Source: Falsochrobactrum ovis (lineage in GTDB: Bacteria > Pseudomonadota > Alphaproteobacteria > Rhizobiales > Rhizobiaceae). From it: a stretch of DNA of 64,000 nucleotides. The DNA is taken from NCBI RefSeq assembly GCF_003259955.1, contig NZ_QLMK01000009.1, positions 38,389 to 102,388 on the forward strand, given 5' to 3'. Each line of letters begins with the position of its first letter. Position 1 is the stretch's first letter. Of this stretch, positions 1-10,700 are shown piece by piece. A program made the position numbers and the translations under genes. Under the pieces are notes generated by a model. That model was not told the origin of the DNA. It saw nothing but the letters and a program-made list of their open reading frames with translations, and did not search any database.

Positions 1-62
1 CGTTCATTCATGAACGGTTCGTCTTCAGTGGGCCTATAGTCAAGGTCGATTAATTCACTCAT
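1..62 (-). CDS. dksA: DksA RNA polymerase-binding transcription factor, 5' end only
   Basis: Only the first 20 complete codons are inside the window; the gene runs off the left edge. The visible N-terminus, MSELIDLDYRPTEDEPFMNE, matches what I recall of rhizobial and Brucella DksA, whose zinc finger and coiled-coil tip would lie outside. DksA binds the secondary channel of RNA polymerase and works with ppGpp in the stringent response. The ATG at 62-60 is preceded by a GGGGTGA-like ribosome binding site. It is divergent from the sixA-like gene, with about 370 bases between them. The call rests on 20 residues, so it is good but not certain. Confidence 0.8.
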   Translation of the reverse strand, partial: MSELIDLDYRPTEDEPFMNE

Positions 63-322
63 TCTGAATCACCCCACATCTAGGAGACGCGAGCGGTTAT
101 ATAAGTCCAACTCAACGAGGACACAACCGAAAATAGCTCCAACCCCCAACATTTTAGTAATTTTCGATTGAACAATACTTACGCAATACCTCAAATACAC
201 CTACGGCAAAGGAGTTGCATTCTAAAACTCTATAATGTTTTCAGTCATTTAAATTGTTATCTTCTACCAAAACAGCATAATTACACCTTTCCCAATAGAC
301 CACAACCGTGAGAGATGACGGT

Positions 323-433
323 ATGCGTGCATTTCGTTTGGCTCAAGAAAACGCGATGTCGCTATTGGTCCTGCAACTTGCGGAGAAGTGTGGCAAGATA
401 GCCAATGAGGAATCGCATGGGACTATAAAATGA
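323..433 (+). CDS. possible 36-codon leader ORF overlapping the sixA-like gene
   Basis: In the dksA/sixA divergent region an ATG at 323 opens a 36-codon frame (MRAFRLAQENAMSLLVLQLA then a charged tail). Its TGA overlaps the ATG of the next gene as ATGA at 430-433. That overlap is typical of translational coupling in this genome (ycjX and mobA do the same). The upstream GAGAG is a weak ribosome binding site. I recognise no family, and an ORF this short can arise by chance. The rest of 63-322 is AT-rich and holds no gene I can support; it must contain the dksA promoter. Confidence 0.25.
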   Translation: MRAFRLAQENAMSLLVLQLAEKCGKIANEESHGTIK

Positions 434-927
434 GCCAACTTCTCCTTCTTCGACATGCAGCGGCAGCAAAAGCGGCTTTTATGATGAGCGATTTCGATCG
501 CCCTCTTGCCGAAGAGGGGCGCGCATCGCTTGAAGTGCTGGCGAATGCAATCTCGGAGGCTAAGCTCTTTCCTGATCGAATTTTGGTTTCAGCATCTTCT
601 CGAACCAGAGAAACCGCTTTGATTTTAACGGAACGCTTGGGACGGACAATTGAAACTATTGTCGATGACATGCTCTATAATGGCGGCACTATAGATTATT
701 TGGATAGTATAAAACGGCATGGGAATGTTGATCGGTTAATGCTGGTCGGCCATAATCCAACTATAAGTGATTTGGCGCTCGCCCTCACCGGGGAAGACAC
801 TGCGCATGCTATTTCAAGGCTTATTTCTGGATTTTCGCCATCAAACATGGCGACAATTTCTTTTGAAACAGCACTTTCGGATATTGAGACTAAGCAAGGT
901 CGCCTCGAAAGTTTCCCACTACCTTGA
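430..927 (+). CDS. SixA-type histidine phosphatase family protein
   Basis: 165 residues of the histidine phosphatase (phosphoglycerate-mutase-like) fold. The catalytic LLLRHA motif is at residues 5-10 and the second catalytic histidine is in LMLVGHNP near residue 105. Arginines in SSRTRET near residue 57 complete the phosphate pocket. In E. coli SixA removes phosphate from histidine phosphotransfer proteins; many alphaproteobacterial members are annotated phosphohistidine phosphatase from homology only. It is short and cytosolic, with no signal peptide. It stands alone ahead of ycjX, with about 95 bases between. The true substrate here is unknown. Confidence 0.85.
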   Translation: MSQLLLLRHAAAAKAAFMMSDFDRPLAEEGRASLEVLANAISEAKLFPDRILVSASSRTRETALILTERLGRTIETIVDDMLYNGGTIDYLDSIKRHGNVDRLMLVGHNPTISDLALALTGEDTAHAISRLISGFSPSNMATISFETALSDIETKQGRLESFPLP

Positions 928-1023
928 TAGTCAGAAATTAAGGATCTGCATCGAACTATATTGCTTTTGTCATTCTGTGGTTCCTATTTATAAGATTAAC
1001 AGAGTGCCGAGACGGAAAAGCCA

Positions 1024-2481
1024 TTGGGAAAATTGACCAGCTTCGGCGACGAAGCAAAAATCGCCTTTGATACGCTGACAGATCGCGCAAGCAATCTCCT
1101 GTCACCTTCTGTTCGTTTGGGGGTCACTGGGCTCTCGCGGGCTGGTAAGACGGTATTCATCACATCGTTGGTGCACAATCTGGTGCATGGCGGTCGGCTG
1201 CCGATGTTTGAGGCTTATAAATCCGGGCGAATTTCTCGTGTGCTGCTGGAGCCGCAGCCTGATGACGCTGTACCCCGCTTTCAGTATGAAGAACATTTAG
1301 CTGCTTTGCTCGATAAGCGAATTTGGCCAGAATCAACCCGAGCAATTTCTCAGTTACGATTAACTATTGAATTTGAAGCCGCGTCGGCCTGGGGGCGTTG
1401 GCTGTCGCCCGGACGTCTATCAATCGATATTGTCGATTATCCGGGCGAGTGGCTGCTAGATCTTCCCCTTTTGGGAAAGACATATCAGGAATTCAGTGCA
1501 GATTCGTTTTCACTCGCCAATGAGATCACCCATAAAGGCTTGGCAAAAGAATGGTTAGCGGAGGCCCAAACGGTCCATGCCTCTGAGGATGCGGACGAAC
1601 TGACTGCGCAAAAACTTGCAAAAAGCTTCACAGCCTATTTGCGAGCTGGCAAGGCGGATGAGCGTGCGCTGTCCTCGCTCCCGCCGGGACGATTTTTGAT
1701 GCCCGGAGATTTGGACGGATCGCCCGCTTTGACCTTCGCTCCTCTTCCCAATCTCACTGAAAATGATTTTAAACCGGGCAGTCTCGGCGCGATGATGCAA
1801 CGCCGCTACGAGGCATATAAAACCTATGTCGTTAAGCCGTTTTTTCGAGAACATATTGCGCGTTTGGACCGGCAAATTATTCTGATTGATGCAATGCAAG
1901 CCATGAATGCAGGGGGTGCGGTCGTTGCGGATCTGGAGCGCGCTTTAACTGATATAGTTTCCTGTTTTCGTTCGGGACGAACCAATTTGCTTACGGGATT
2001 AATCCAGCGTCGGATTGGCCGAATATTGGTGGCAGCGACAAAAGCCGACCAGCTTCATCATGAAAGCCATGACCGGTTGGAGGCTATCGCCCGACGTCTT
2101 GTTGAACGTGCGATACATCGCGCTGGAGTATCTGGAGCCGACATTGAGGTGCTGGCCATGGCCGCAGTGCGGGCCACGAGAGAAGCAAGCGTGAAGGAAG
2201 GTCGAGACAGTTTACCCGTCATTGTCGGCACCCCCCTTAAAGGTGAGCGAATTGATGGAAGGCTTTTCGATGGTGAAACCGAAACAGCTATATTTCCTGG
2301 GGATTTACCGTCCAATCCCGATGCAATTTTTCAACATTCCGCAGATGCGGAATCGGCTGTGCGATTTGTTCGTTTTCGGCCGCCCAAGTTGGAAAGGACT
2401 GCCGAAGGGGTAACGCTTTCTTTGCCCCATATTCGGCTTGACAGAGCTTTGCAATTCTTGATTGGGGATCGGCTGGTATGA
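1024..2481 (+). CDS. ycjX: YcjX-family P-loop NTPase (DUF463)
   Basis: 485 residues. A Walker A motif, GVTGLSRAGKTVF, lies at residues 33-45 and a DxxG-like switch, DIVDYPGEW, near residue 138; ATKADQ near residue 340 resembles the G4 specificity motif. This is the YcjX/DUF463 family of stress-linked GTP-binding proteins. The start is a TTG, as no in-frame ATG fits the conserved N-terminus; GACGGAAAAG upstream is a modest ribosome binding site. The stop overlaps the next gene's ATG (ATGA, 2478-2481), so the pair is translationally coupled, like ycjX-ycjF of enterics. The biochemical role is not established. Confidence 0.88.
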   Translation: MGKLTSFGDEAKIAFDTLTDRASNLLSPSVRLGVTGLSRAGKTVFITSLVHNLVHGGRLPMFEAYKSGRISRVLLEPQPDDAVPRFQYEEHLAALLDKRIWPESTRAISQLRLTIEFEAASAWGRWLSPGRLSIDIVDYPGEWLLDLPLLGKTYQEFSADSFSLANEITHKGLAKEWLAEAQTVHASEDADELTAQKLAKSFTAYLRAGKADERALSSLPPGRFLMPGDLDGSPALTFAPLPNLTENDFKPGSLGAMMQRRYEAYKTYVVKPFFREHIARLDRQIILIDAMQAMNAGGAVVADLERALTDIVSCFRSGRTNLLTGLIQRRIGRILVAATKADQLHHESHDRLEAIARRLVERAIHRAGVSGADIEVLAMAAVRATREASVKEGRDSLPVIVGTPLKGERIDGRLFDGETETAIFPGDLPSNPDAIFQHSADAESAVRFVRFRPPKLERTAEGVTLSLPHIRLDRALQFLIGDRLV

Positions 2482-3566
2482 GTAAAATTCCTCCGAGAAA
2501 ACCCACGGCATTCGATATGGGCCCTACCAATGAGCGTAAGCATAAAACAAATGATGCGCCCAGCAGCCCTCGCCGCCCCCGAGCCGTTTCTGATCTTGAG
2601 CAGCTTGTCATTGAAGCGGATATTTTTGCCCTCAGTGCTGAAGAACAGGAAGAGCTAGCAGCTCTTGATCCGAATTTTGAGCCACAACCCTCAAGGCATT
2701 GGTCTTTAAGTCGAATTTTGTTTGGTGCGCTTGGTATTCTTCTTTCATTTGCCGTGGGCATCTGGATTGAGGACTTAATTAGCGCACTTTTTATACGCGC
2801 CGACTGGCTTGGATGGACCGCCTTAAGCGTGGCGATTGTCGCGGCTATCGCTTTTATCAGCATTATCTTTCGCGAGTTGCTAGCCCTTCGGCGATTAGCC
2901 TCGGTTCAGCATTTGCGCAAACATGCCGTAGATGCGGCTGCACACGATGATATGGCAGCGGCGCGCAAAGCCGTTCAATCTTTGCGTTCGATTGCAAAGA
3001 ATTTGCCCGAAACCGCTCGTGGGCGCCAAATGCTCGACAGTCTGACCGATGATATTATTGACGGACGCAATCTGATCAAACTTGCAGAAACCGAAATTCT
3101 GCGCCCACTTGATCAAGAAGCGCGAGCGTTGATTTTACACGCTTCACGTCGGGTATCAATCGTCACTGCTATCAGTCCGCGGGCTTTATTGGATATTGGC
3201 TATGTTATTTTTGAGTCGGCCCGTCTCATTCGAAGGCTTTCGCAAGTTTATGGGGCTAAGCCCGGCTCCTTGGGATTTATGAAACTGTTGCGCCGGGTGG
3301 TGGCACATCTTGCGGTAACGGGAACCCTAGCGATGGGGGATAGCGTAATTCAACAATTGGTGGGACAGGGGCTTGCTTCGCGATTATCGGCCAAATTGGG
3401 CGAAGGTGTCGTTAATGGGTTGATGACTGCGCGGATTGGCATTGCCGCAATGGAAGTTGTTCGGCCCTTCCCGTTCATTGCAGAGAAACGGCCGGGCGTC
3501 GGCGATTTTCTGAGCGATCTAGCGCGCATGGCTGGGCCAAGTCAAAAGACGAAAGCTAGCAAATAA
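2478..3566 (+). CDS. YcjF/TIGR01620-family inner-membrane protein (DUF697)
   Basis: 362 residues. An acidic and proline-rich N-terminus of about 75 residues is followed by two hydrophobic helices (residues ~80-97 and ~113-133). A long charged helical region comes next, then a C-terminal DUF697-like part with GTLAMGDSVIQQLVGQGLASRLSAKL-type small-residue helices (abbreviated; around residues 275-310). DUF697 proteins accompany YcjX-type GTPases, and the four-base overlap with ycjX supports a joint function at the inner membrane. The exact role is unknown. No obvious terminator follows; the next 155 bases have no gene. Confidence 0.8.
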   Translation: MSKIPPRKPTAFDMGPTNERKHKTNDAPSSPRRPRAVSDLEQLVIEADIFALSAEEQEELAALDPNFEPQPSRHWSLSRILFGALGILLSFAVGIWIEDLISALFIRADWLGWTALSVAIVAAIAFISIIFRELLALRRLASVQHLRKHAVDAAAHDDMAAARKAVQSLRSIAKNLPETARGRQMLDSLTDDIIDGRNLIKLAETEILRPLDQEARALILHASRRVSIVTAISPRALLDIGYVIFESARLIRRLSQVYGAKPGSLGFMKLLRRVVAHLAVTGTLAMGDSVIQQLVGQGLASRLSAKLGEGVVNGLMTARIGIAAMEVVRPFPFIAEKRPGVGDFLSDLARMAGPSQKTKASK

Positions 3567-3721
3567 GCGCAGCTTGCTTTATGAAATCTTGACGTAACGT
3601 GCGTATGAGAACGAAGCATTAACCATTCGATAGGATTATACAGACTGTGATTGGCGATAGGCCATTCGCAAATTGACGAATCCACCCCCATTTGGGCTGT
3701 TAGCCCCGGACAGAGCTGAAC

Positions 3722-4252
3722 ATGAAGAAACATATTGCTGCCTGCCTCACGCTGCCCGCTCTGCTTTTGGCCGCGCCTGCAATGGCTGCTGACAAAGACG
3801 AGAAATTCTTCCGCTCTATCGAAGGGCAGTGGTCGGGACCTGGCGAAATCGTTGCTGGAAAATATAAGGGTACCAAGTTTGTTTGCAATCTCGAAGGTAC
3901 GACACCGGAAGCTGCGATCGGAATGACGCTGGATGGCTCATGTCGCGTCGGTGTGTTTTCGCAGGCAATGAAGGCGACCGTGACCCGGGTTGGCAACACT
4001 TATTCTGGCAAATTCAACGATGGCGCTGAAGGAAAGGGATTGAACGTCACGTCAGGATCGGTCAGCGGAAACCGCGTCATATTGGGGCTTAATCGCAAAG
4101 AATTAAATGGCGCGATGCTGGCCCGCGTTGCGGACAAAAACACGATGAATGTGACTGTCTCAGTGAGGGTCGATCAAGATCTTATTCCAGTCATTGGGAT
4201 GAGTCTAAAGCGCGTCGATAATACGGCGGTCGGTAGTATCGCAAAAAACTAA
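3722..4252 (+). CDS. conserved secreted protein of unknown function
   Basis: 176 residues with a clear Sec signal peptide: MKKHIAA, a leucine/alanine core, and an A-x-A site before about residue 23 (PAMAA). The mature part has an EGQWSGPGEIVAGKYKGTKF start, a single Cys pair near residues 52 and 73, and a regular pattern of short beta strands, suggesting a small beta-rich periplasmic protein. I do not recognise a named domain. It stands alone, and its stop overlaps the folK stop by four bases in convergent orientation. No function is proposed. Confidence 0.7.
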   Translation: MKKHIAACLTLPALLLAAPAMAADKDEKFFRSIEGQWSGPGEIVAGKYKGTKFVCNLEGTTPEAAIGMTLDGSCRVGVFSQAMKATVTRVGNTYSGKFNDGAEGKGLNVTSGSVSGNRVILGLNRKELNGAMLARVADKNTMNVTVSVRVDQDLIPVIGMSLKRVDNTAVGSIAKN

Positions 4253-4794
4253 GCAGATCCTATTTCTCGCCACCAGCCCGCCGATGCGCGGGCTTTTTCG
4301 ATACCTGTTTGTTCACAGTCCTTTTCCCATTGCGAGACGGTTCGCCCGGTAATCACAAGATCAGGGGCGATATCGTTCAGTGGAACCAAGACAAAAGCGC
4401 GTTCGGAAATGCGTGGATGCGGGAGAATGAGAGTTTCCTCAGACATATTGACCGCCCTTTCCGCTTCGTCGAGCATCGCAAGAATATCTATATCAATGAT
4501 GCGAGGTCCCCAGCGCTCCGATCGTACCCGTTTCAATTGACGCTCTATCTCCAGACAAACATCAATGAGATTTAACGGCTCTAAATCAGTCTCTATCTCA
4601 GCGCAGGAATTATAAAACCATGCCTGATCTGTTTTCCCCCAAGGCGGAGTGCGGTAGACGGGGGATACTTCAATAACTCTCGTATCACTACGGGAGTCGA
4701 GCAATTGCAGTGCGTTTGCCATAGACACGATGGGATCATCGAGATTGCCGCCCAAACCTAACCAGGCGCGAAAAGATGGCTGCTTTTTGCTCAC
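4249..4794 (-). CDS. folK: 6-hydroxymethyl-7,8-dihydropterin pyrophosphokinase
   Basis: 181 residues. It transfers pyrophosphate from ATP to 6-hydroxymethyl-dihydropterin, the step before dihydropteroate synthase in folate synthesis. The N-terminal LGLGGNLDDP and the family signature RWGPRIIDIDIL (residues ~96-107), with its metal-binding aspartates, are present. The start is GTG at 4794, inside a GTGA overlap with the folB stop, so translation is coupled. It is the last gene of folP-folB-folK. Its length is normal for the family. Confidence 0.95.
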   Translation of the reverse strand: MSKKQPSFRAWLGLGGNLDDPIVSMANALQLLDSRSDTRVIEVSPVYRTPPWGKTDQAWFYNSCAEIETDLEPLNLIDVCLEIERQLKRVRSERWGPRIIDIDILAMLDEAERAVNMSEETLILPHPRISERAFVLVPLNDIAPDLVITGRTVSQWEKDCEQTGIEKARASAGWWREIGSA

Positions 4795-5150
4795 TGGGGA
4801 TAAGTCACTGTTACTTCAACGTAATCCAATACGCCTGGTACCGGTGCATTGGGCTTTCGAACCGTGATTTCCGCACGTTGGATTTGAGGAAAGCGTTCTA
4901 CCAATGCGCGCCCAACATCAAGAGCCAAAGTTTCAATCAGGTAACGTTGCCGGCCAGTTATAATGTCTTGAATGACGGAAAAAGCGATGCCGTAATGAAC
5001 AGTGCCCTCAATATTGTCTTCTAACAGCGAATTGCCCGGTTCTACGTCCAGCACAGCATCAACGTAAAAGCGCTGCCCAAGGGCGTGCTCTTCATCAAGC
5101 ACACCGTGGTGCGCAAAGAAAGCGCAATTCATAATGCGAATTGTGTACAC
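4791..5150 (-). CDS. folB: dihydroneopterin aldolase
   Basis: 119 residues. It cleaves 7,8-dihydroneopterin to 6-hydroxymethyl-dihydropterin and glycolaldehyde. The N-terminus YTIRIMNCAFFAHHGVLDEE is the usual FolB beginning, and the conserved lysine region and VTVRKPNAPVPG-like segment are near the end (here EITVRKPNAPVPGV). The open frame extends 48 codons further upstream, but that part lies inside folP. I chose the GTG at 5150: AGGAT sits 8 bases upstream and overlaps the folP stop, and the resulting length is typical. It lies between folP (10-base gap) and folK (4-base overlap). Confidence 0.92.
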   Translation of the reverse strand: MYTIRIMNCAFFAHHGVLDEEHALGQRFYVDAVLDVEPGNSLLEDNIEGTVHYGIAFSVIQDIITGRQRYLIETLALDVGRALVERFPQIQRAEITVRKPNAPVPGVLDYVEVTVTYPQ

Positions 5151-5160
5151 GGTTTTAATC

Positions 5161-6000
5161 CTACTCTGTTGCTGCTTCGCTTTGCAGGATAGCATCAGCA
5201 ACTGCAAGAGCGTCCCTATTAAAAGCGACATTATGGACCCGGAAAATGCTCGCTCCAGCCAATCGCATTGCAATAGAGGTCGCAGCCGTTCCAATATCTC
5301 GGTTCATCGGTGCATCCTGACCAGTCATAGCGCCAATAAAACGCTTGCGCGAAGTGCCAACCAGCAGCGGATATTCGAAAGCCTGAAGCTCTCGAAAACG
5401 AGCCATTAAAGCAATGTCTTGCTCGGTGTTTTTGCCAAATCCAAAGCCCGGATCTAAGCATATTCGCGATTTTTCAACACCACATTGTTCGGCGATCTGG
5501 AGCGAGACATTTAAAAAATTATGCTGATCAGCGATTACGTCTTGATCGGTGATGCGGTCGCGGCTCGTATGCATGATAACGAGACCTGCGCCAGTTTCTT
5601 TCGCAATGGCGGCGATTTCGGGTTCCCTTTGCAGCCCCCAGACATCATTGACGATATGGGCCCCGGCCTCGACTGCCCTAAGTGCGGTTGAAGCGCGATA
5701 TGTATCAATCGAAATAAGGCAGTTAAATTGTTTAAGCGCTGTGATGACGGGAATAACCCGCGCAGCTTCGGTTTCTGCGTCTATCGAGGCTCCGCCGGGC
5801 CTGGTCGATTCTCCGCCCACATCAATGATAGTGGCGCCTTCATTGAGCATTTTTTCAGCATTCGCCAATGCTTGATCAAGTTCATTATAGCGTCCACCAT
5901 CGGAAAAAGAATCCGGCGTAACATTAAGGATGCCCATGATGATCGATTTTGATCCAATAGCGATGTTACGGCCGTGAGCGAGCTGCCAGAGTTTCGACAT
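5161..6000 (-). CDS. folP: dihydropteroate synthase
   Basis: 279 residues, a normal full-length enzyme. It condenses p-aminobenzoate with the pterin pyrophosphate and is the target of sulfonamides. Both signatures are present: MGILNVTPDSFSDGG (residues ~22-36) and GATIIDVGGESTRPG (residues ~55-69). The C-terminal GTSRKRFIG loop, which contacts substrate, is also intact. It is the first gene of the folP-folB-folK operon. About 160 bases separate it from the divergent DUF922 gene and should hold both promoters. Confidence 0.96.
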   Translation of the reverse strand: MSKLWQLAHGRNIAIGSKSIIMGILNVTPDSFSDGGRYNELDQALANAEKMLNEGATIIDVGGESTRPGGASIDAETEAARVIPVITALKQFNCLISIDTYRASTALRAVEAGAHIVNDVWGLQREPEIAAIAKETGAGLVIMHTSRDRITDQDVIADQHNFLNVSLQIAEQCGVEKSRICLDPGFGFGKNTEQDIALMARFRELQAFEYPLLVGTSRKRFIGAMTGQDAPMNRDIGTAATSIAMRLAGASIFRVHNVAFNRDALAVADAILQSEAATE

Positions 6001-6159
6001 TTCAGATAGTTTCCAACCGGGGAATGAGGGATGTAAAAGCAGGATTAAAGATAGTCAGCCTAGTTCTCGTGATGTTGTTAGAGTTCTCTTGACCTTTGCG
6101 TGCCATGTTACACATGTGTTTATGAATTTGATTTAGCTTTTTGAAGAGGCACCGGGCAC

Positions 6160-6783
6160 ATGTCATTAGGAAAATGGGTTCTAGCCACCAGCCTGACGCT
6201 CTTGGTCGCTACATCCCATGTGAACGCTGCGTCAATCCACAAAACTATTCGCTATTACGACATTAACGGCAAAACCGCAGCAGATCTCGATAAGGCCCTG
6301 TCAGCCAGCGGGCCATTCCTCAAAAAAACTGGTCAGCATCATCCGGGTGCTGCTCAAATCCGTTTTGATGCAAAAGTGCGCTACGGGCGAAATTCTGGTG
6401 ATGTTCGGTGTAAGGTGCAGGATGTTTACGTCAATATTCATGCAAAAGTTACACTTCCGCGTTGGAAACAGCGGCGGCGAGCGTCCATTGAGCTCGCCTT
6501 GATATGGGATACACTCCTTCGCGATATTCGCAGGCATGAAGAAAGCCATATTGTAATCGCCCGCAGTTATGCCAGTGAAATGGAGCGCCAAATACGAGCG
6601 CTCTATACCCGGCGCGATTGCAGCACTTTGCGGGCTGATATCGACAAAGTCACCAGTAAGCTGATGGAGCAGCACGATAAAGCACAAGAACGTTTTGATC
6701 GTGTGGAGACAATCAATTTCGAAAGCCGTTTCGAGCGCCTCCTGACATATCGAATGGAGCAAATGCTAAAACAAATTCGTTAA
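6160..6783 (+). CDS. secreted DUF922-type putative zinc-dependent protein
   Basis: 207 residues with a signal peptide (MSLGKWVLATSLTLLVATSH, cleavage after VNAA near residue 24). The core, including IRYYDINGKTAADL near residue 30, fits the DUF922 family. An HEESH motif, of the HExxH zinc-binding form, is at residues ~127-131, so a metalloprotease-like fold is plausible. Two cysteines near residues 82 and 149 could form a disulfide. The C-terminal third is charged and helical. A GAGG ribosome binding site precedes the ATG. The substrate is unknown, and activity is inferred only from the motif. Confidence 0.75.
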   Translation: MSLGKWVLATSLTLLVATSHVNAASIHKTIRYYDINGKTAADLDKALSASGPFLKKTGQHHPGAAQIRFDAKVRYGRNSGDVRCKVQDVYVNIHAKVTLPRWKQRRRASIELALIWDTLLRDIRRHEESHIVIARSYASEMERQIRALYTRRDCSTLRADIDKVTSKLMEQHDKAQERFDRVETINFESRFERLLTYRMEQMLKQIR

Positions 6784-6790
6784 TGTCAGC

Positions 6791-6814
6791 AGCGGCGTGG
6801 GGTCCCTCGCCGCT
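6791..6814. terminator. possible terminator between convergent genes
   Basis: AGCGGCG and CGCCGCT form a 7-bp GC-rich stem around a 10-base loop, between the convergent DUF922 and ferredoxin genes. Only a short T run follows, so termination is likely weak or works on both strands. Confidence 0.4.
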
Positions 6815-6859
6815 TTGGATTACTCCACACAATCGATCTAATTTTGTGGTTCAGGCGGT

Positions 6860-7757
<898 letters not shown>

Positions 7758-10700
7758 ATGGCTTCCAAATCGAAGGCGCATAAACTCGATCACGAAGTAG
7801 AAGAAGCGCTGGAGAAAGCGCTGGAAATTGATTTCGGTGACGATTTCGATATCGACCTGAATCTCAGCGCGTTTGACGATGAGTTCTCGGTGGACGATCT
7901 CGAACAGCAAATATCGCGTGCCGCCGAAGAATTGGTGGCCGAACAAAATAGTAAGGTTGGCGCGGCAGGCTCCACGGGCGATGTGAACGCCGAAACGAAA
8001 AACACTGTGGAATCTGTGGAGGCCATTTCGGTCATTCCGAGCCCTGCTGCACCACCGATTCCACCGGTCGTGGGTGTTGCCAAAAGCCTATCGTCCGCTG
8101 CTGCCGAAAAGCCCGCCGCTATTGATAAAGCAACCGTCAAAACCGAGGCTGCAAAGCCCGCTCCTACAATCGCGGCTACTCCTCTTCGTACGCCGGCTAA
8201 TGATGATTCCTTTAGCGCCCGCCCGATCGGCGCTGCGCCCCGTCGGGTCACAGAGAAAACCTCAAAGCTGTTTTGGACGACAACCGCTATCAGCGCCCTT
8301 TGGGCCGCAGGTGGTTTGGCGGTCAGCAAAGCAATCAATCCTAACGTTTTCTCAAGCCTTGGTGAGACTGCTCAATTCTTTGGATCTCCTGCCGGAATCG
8401 GCGTCGCGACGGGTGTTGCGCTACCGGTTATGATGTTCTGGGGCTTTGCTCATTTGGTTCGTCGCGCACAGGAAATGCAATATGCAGCGCGTGACATGTC
8501 CGAAGCCGCGATGAAACTCATGCAGCCAGAAGCAATCGCCGGTGACCGCGTTTCTACGCTGGGCCAAGCGGTGCGTCGTGAAGTGGCGGCAATGAACGAA
8601 GGGATTGAGCGCACGCTCGCACGTGCCGTTGAATTAGAAACGCTCGTTCAGGCAGAGGTCAATCAGCTCGAACGTACTTACAGCGATAATGAAGTGCGGA
8701 TCCGCTCACTGGTCAGTGAACTGGGGAATGAGCGTGAAGCGGTGGTCAGCCACGCAGAGCGTGTGCGTTCATCGATCTCCGGCGCGCACGAACAGTTAAA
8801 AGAAGAATTATCAAGCGCTGCCAATATCATACGCGACAATGTTCTTTCAGCATCTCAACAGCTGACATCGGTTCTTGGTGAATCCGGCGAACGCCTGATC
8901 AGCAATATCAATGAGAGTGGAAGCGCAATTGCGGAAGCAATCGAAAAACGCACCGGTGATATAGCATCGGGAATAACAACGTCTGGCGAAGTATTTGCCA
9001 ACGAGCTTGATAGCCGCATTGCGAAACTTGATCAGCATTCAAAAGATGTGACTGAGCGCGTCAGTGCCGCATTGGATAGTCGCATTTCTGGTATCACCAA
9101 TCTTCTTGGTGATGCGACCCAGACAATGGTAAGCGAGTTTGACTCACGCCTTGCCAATCTGGACAGTACTTTGGAAGAGCGTGGACGCTCATTGATTTCC
9201 GAATTTGAAACCCGCGCCCATGCGCTTGATAGTAGCACAGAGAAGCTGAATACAGCGCTTGAGGCTCGGTCGAGGCAGATCAACGAAAATCTCATCGCCC
9301 GCACGCGCGAAATTGCCGAAACATTCTCAAGCGGTCGTACTGGCTTTAGTGCAATGATTGATGAGACCAAAGCGCGTATTAGCGACGATCTCGCCTCAGT
9401 CAGCGAAAGCGTGGGTAATGTTCTTAGCGAAAAGGCAAACGCCTTTGCAGGTAAACTCGCAGAAAGTCGCGATATTCTGGCGTCTTCTCTGGATGGTGAG
9501 ACAGAGCGGGTGGCCGCAATTATCCGTGATCATGCTGGCACGCTTGCAGCGCGCACCGGCGACATTGAGAAGGCCGTAGCGGAAAGCTCATCTATCTTGA
9601 CCTCGGCGGCAGACCATCATGCAGCAATTCTTTCTGAGAGAACTGCCGCGCTTCAACTTGAAATGGCCAACAACGCTGATCGACTGGAAACTTCATTTGC
9701 AGAACATAGCCGTTCGCTAGAAGAGCGGGCTATTTCGCTGCAAAATGTAGTCGCTGGCAATCAGGCCCTACTTGCCCAGCTGCTTGACGAACGCACCGCC
9801 GCTCTTCGAAATAATTTTGACGAGAGTCGTGAGGAGCTTGCGAAATCCTTTGAGGAGCGGATTGCTTCATTAACGGCAATCATCGCTGACAATAAGGACG
9901 CCCTAGCCCGTACTTTGGACGAGCGCGCACAAATATTGAACGAAACAATAGGTGCTAGCCGCGAGGCTCTCGACGCTACATTTAGCGATCATGTACAGCG
10001 AATTGAGGAACGGACAAGTGGCCTGCGCACTGTGTTGGACGTTCACAATAATTCCCTCGCCAATATATTGGGCGAACATGAACAAGTGATCGAGAATCGT
10101 GCTGAGATCATCCGATCCGCACTTGCTGAAACAACAAGCTCTCTGAACGAGACGTTGCAGCAGCATGAGCAGACGCTCTCACAACGGACTGCTGATCTGC
10201 ATAATGCAATCGAAAACAGCAGCGGTGCCATCAGCAAGGCATTTGAAAATCAGTCCGGCATCATCGAAGAACGCACCGAAACGATGGAAAAAGCATTGTC
10301 CATCGGTGTCGACAATGTACGTCGCGCATTGGAGCAAAGCGCTGGTGTGGTCGCCAGCTCATTGCGTGACAAAATTACCGAAGCTGCTGGTACACTTTCG
10401 GCAGAAGCCGCGAAGGCGGGCGAAGCACTCAACGGTTTTGGCGAATCCTTTAGTGCGAATATCATCAACAATCTGGCCGCAACGGAGGAGCGTTTGGGAG
10501 ATCGTGCAAACGCTCTCGCGGGCCGCCTCACCCAGATTGAAAGCAGCTTTGCCGATACAGCGCTGAAAACAAGCGAAACGCTTTCAGAACAGTCCGAATC
10601 TTTTGCTTCACGGGTTGCGGAAAATCTTGCTGGAACCGAAGCACGACTTGCTGAGCGGGCGACGGCCATTGCCGGTGGTTTGGAGACGATTGAAAGCCGC

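Noticed and set aside
3548-3576. Imperfect inverted repeat after the DUF697 gene as a terminator
   Set aside because: The stem has a mismatch, a long loop and no T run.
5151-5294. Longer folB frame beginning at 5294
   Set aside because: The extra 48 codons lie inside folP and are not FolB-like; GTG 5150 with AGGAT gives the normal length.
9600-10300. Regularly spaced repeats that might suggest a CRISPR-like array
   Set aside because: The repetition is at protein level (22/29 residues); the DNA repeats are not identical and lie in one open frame.
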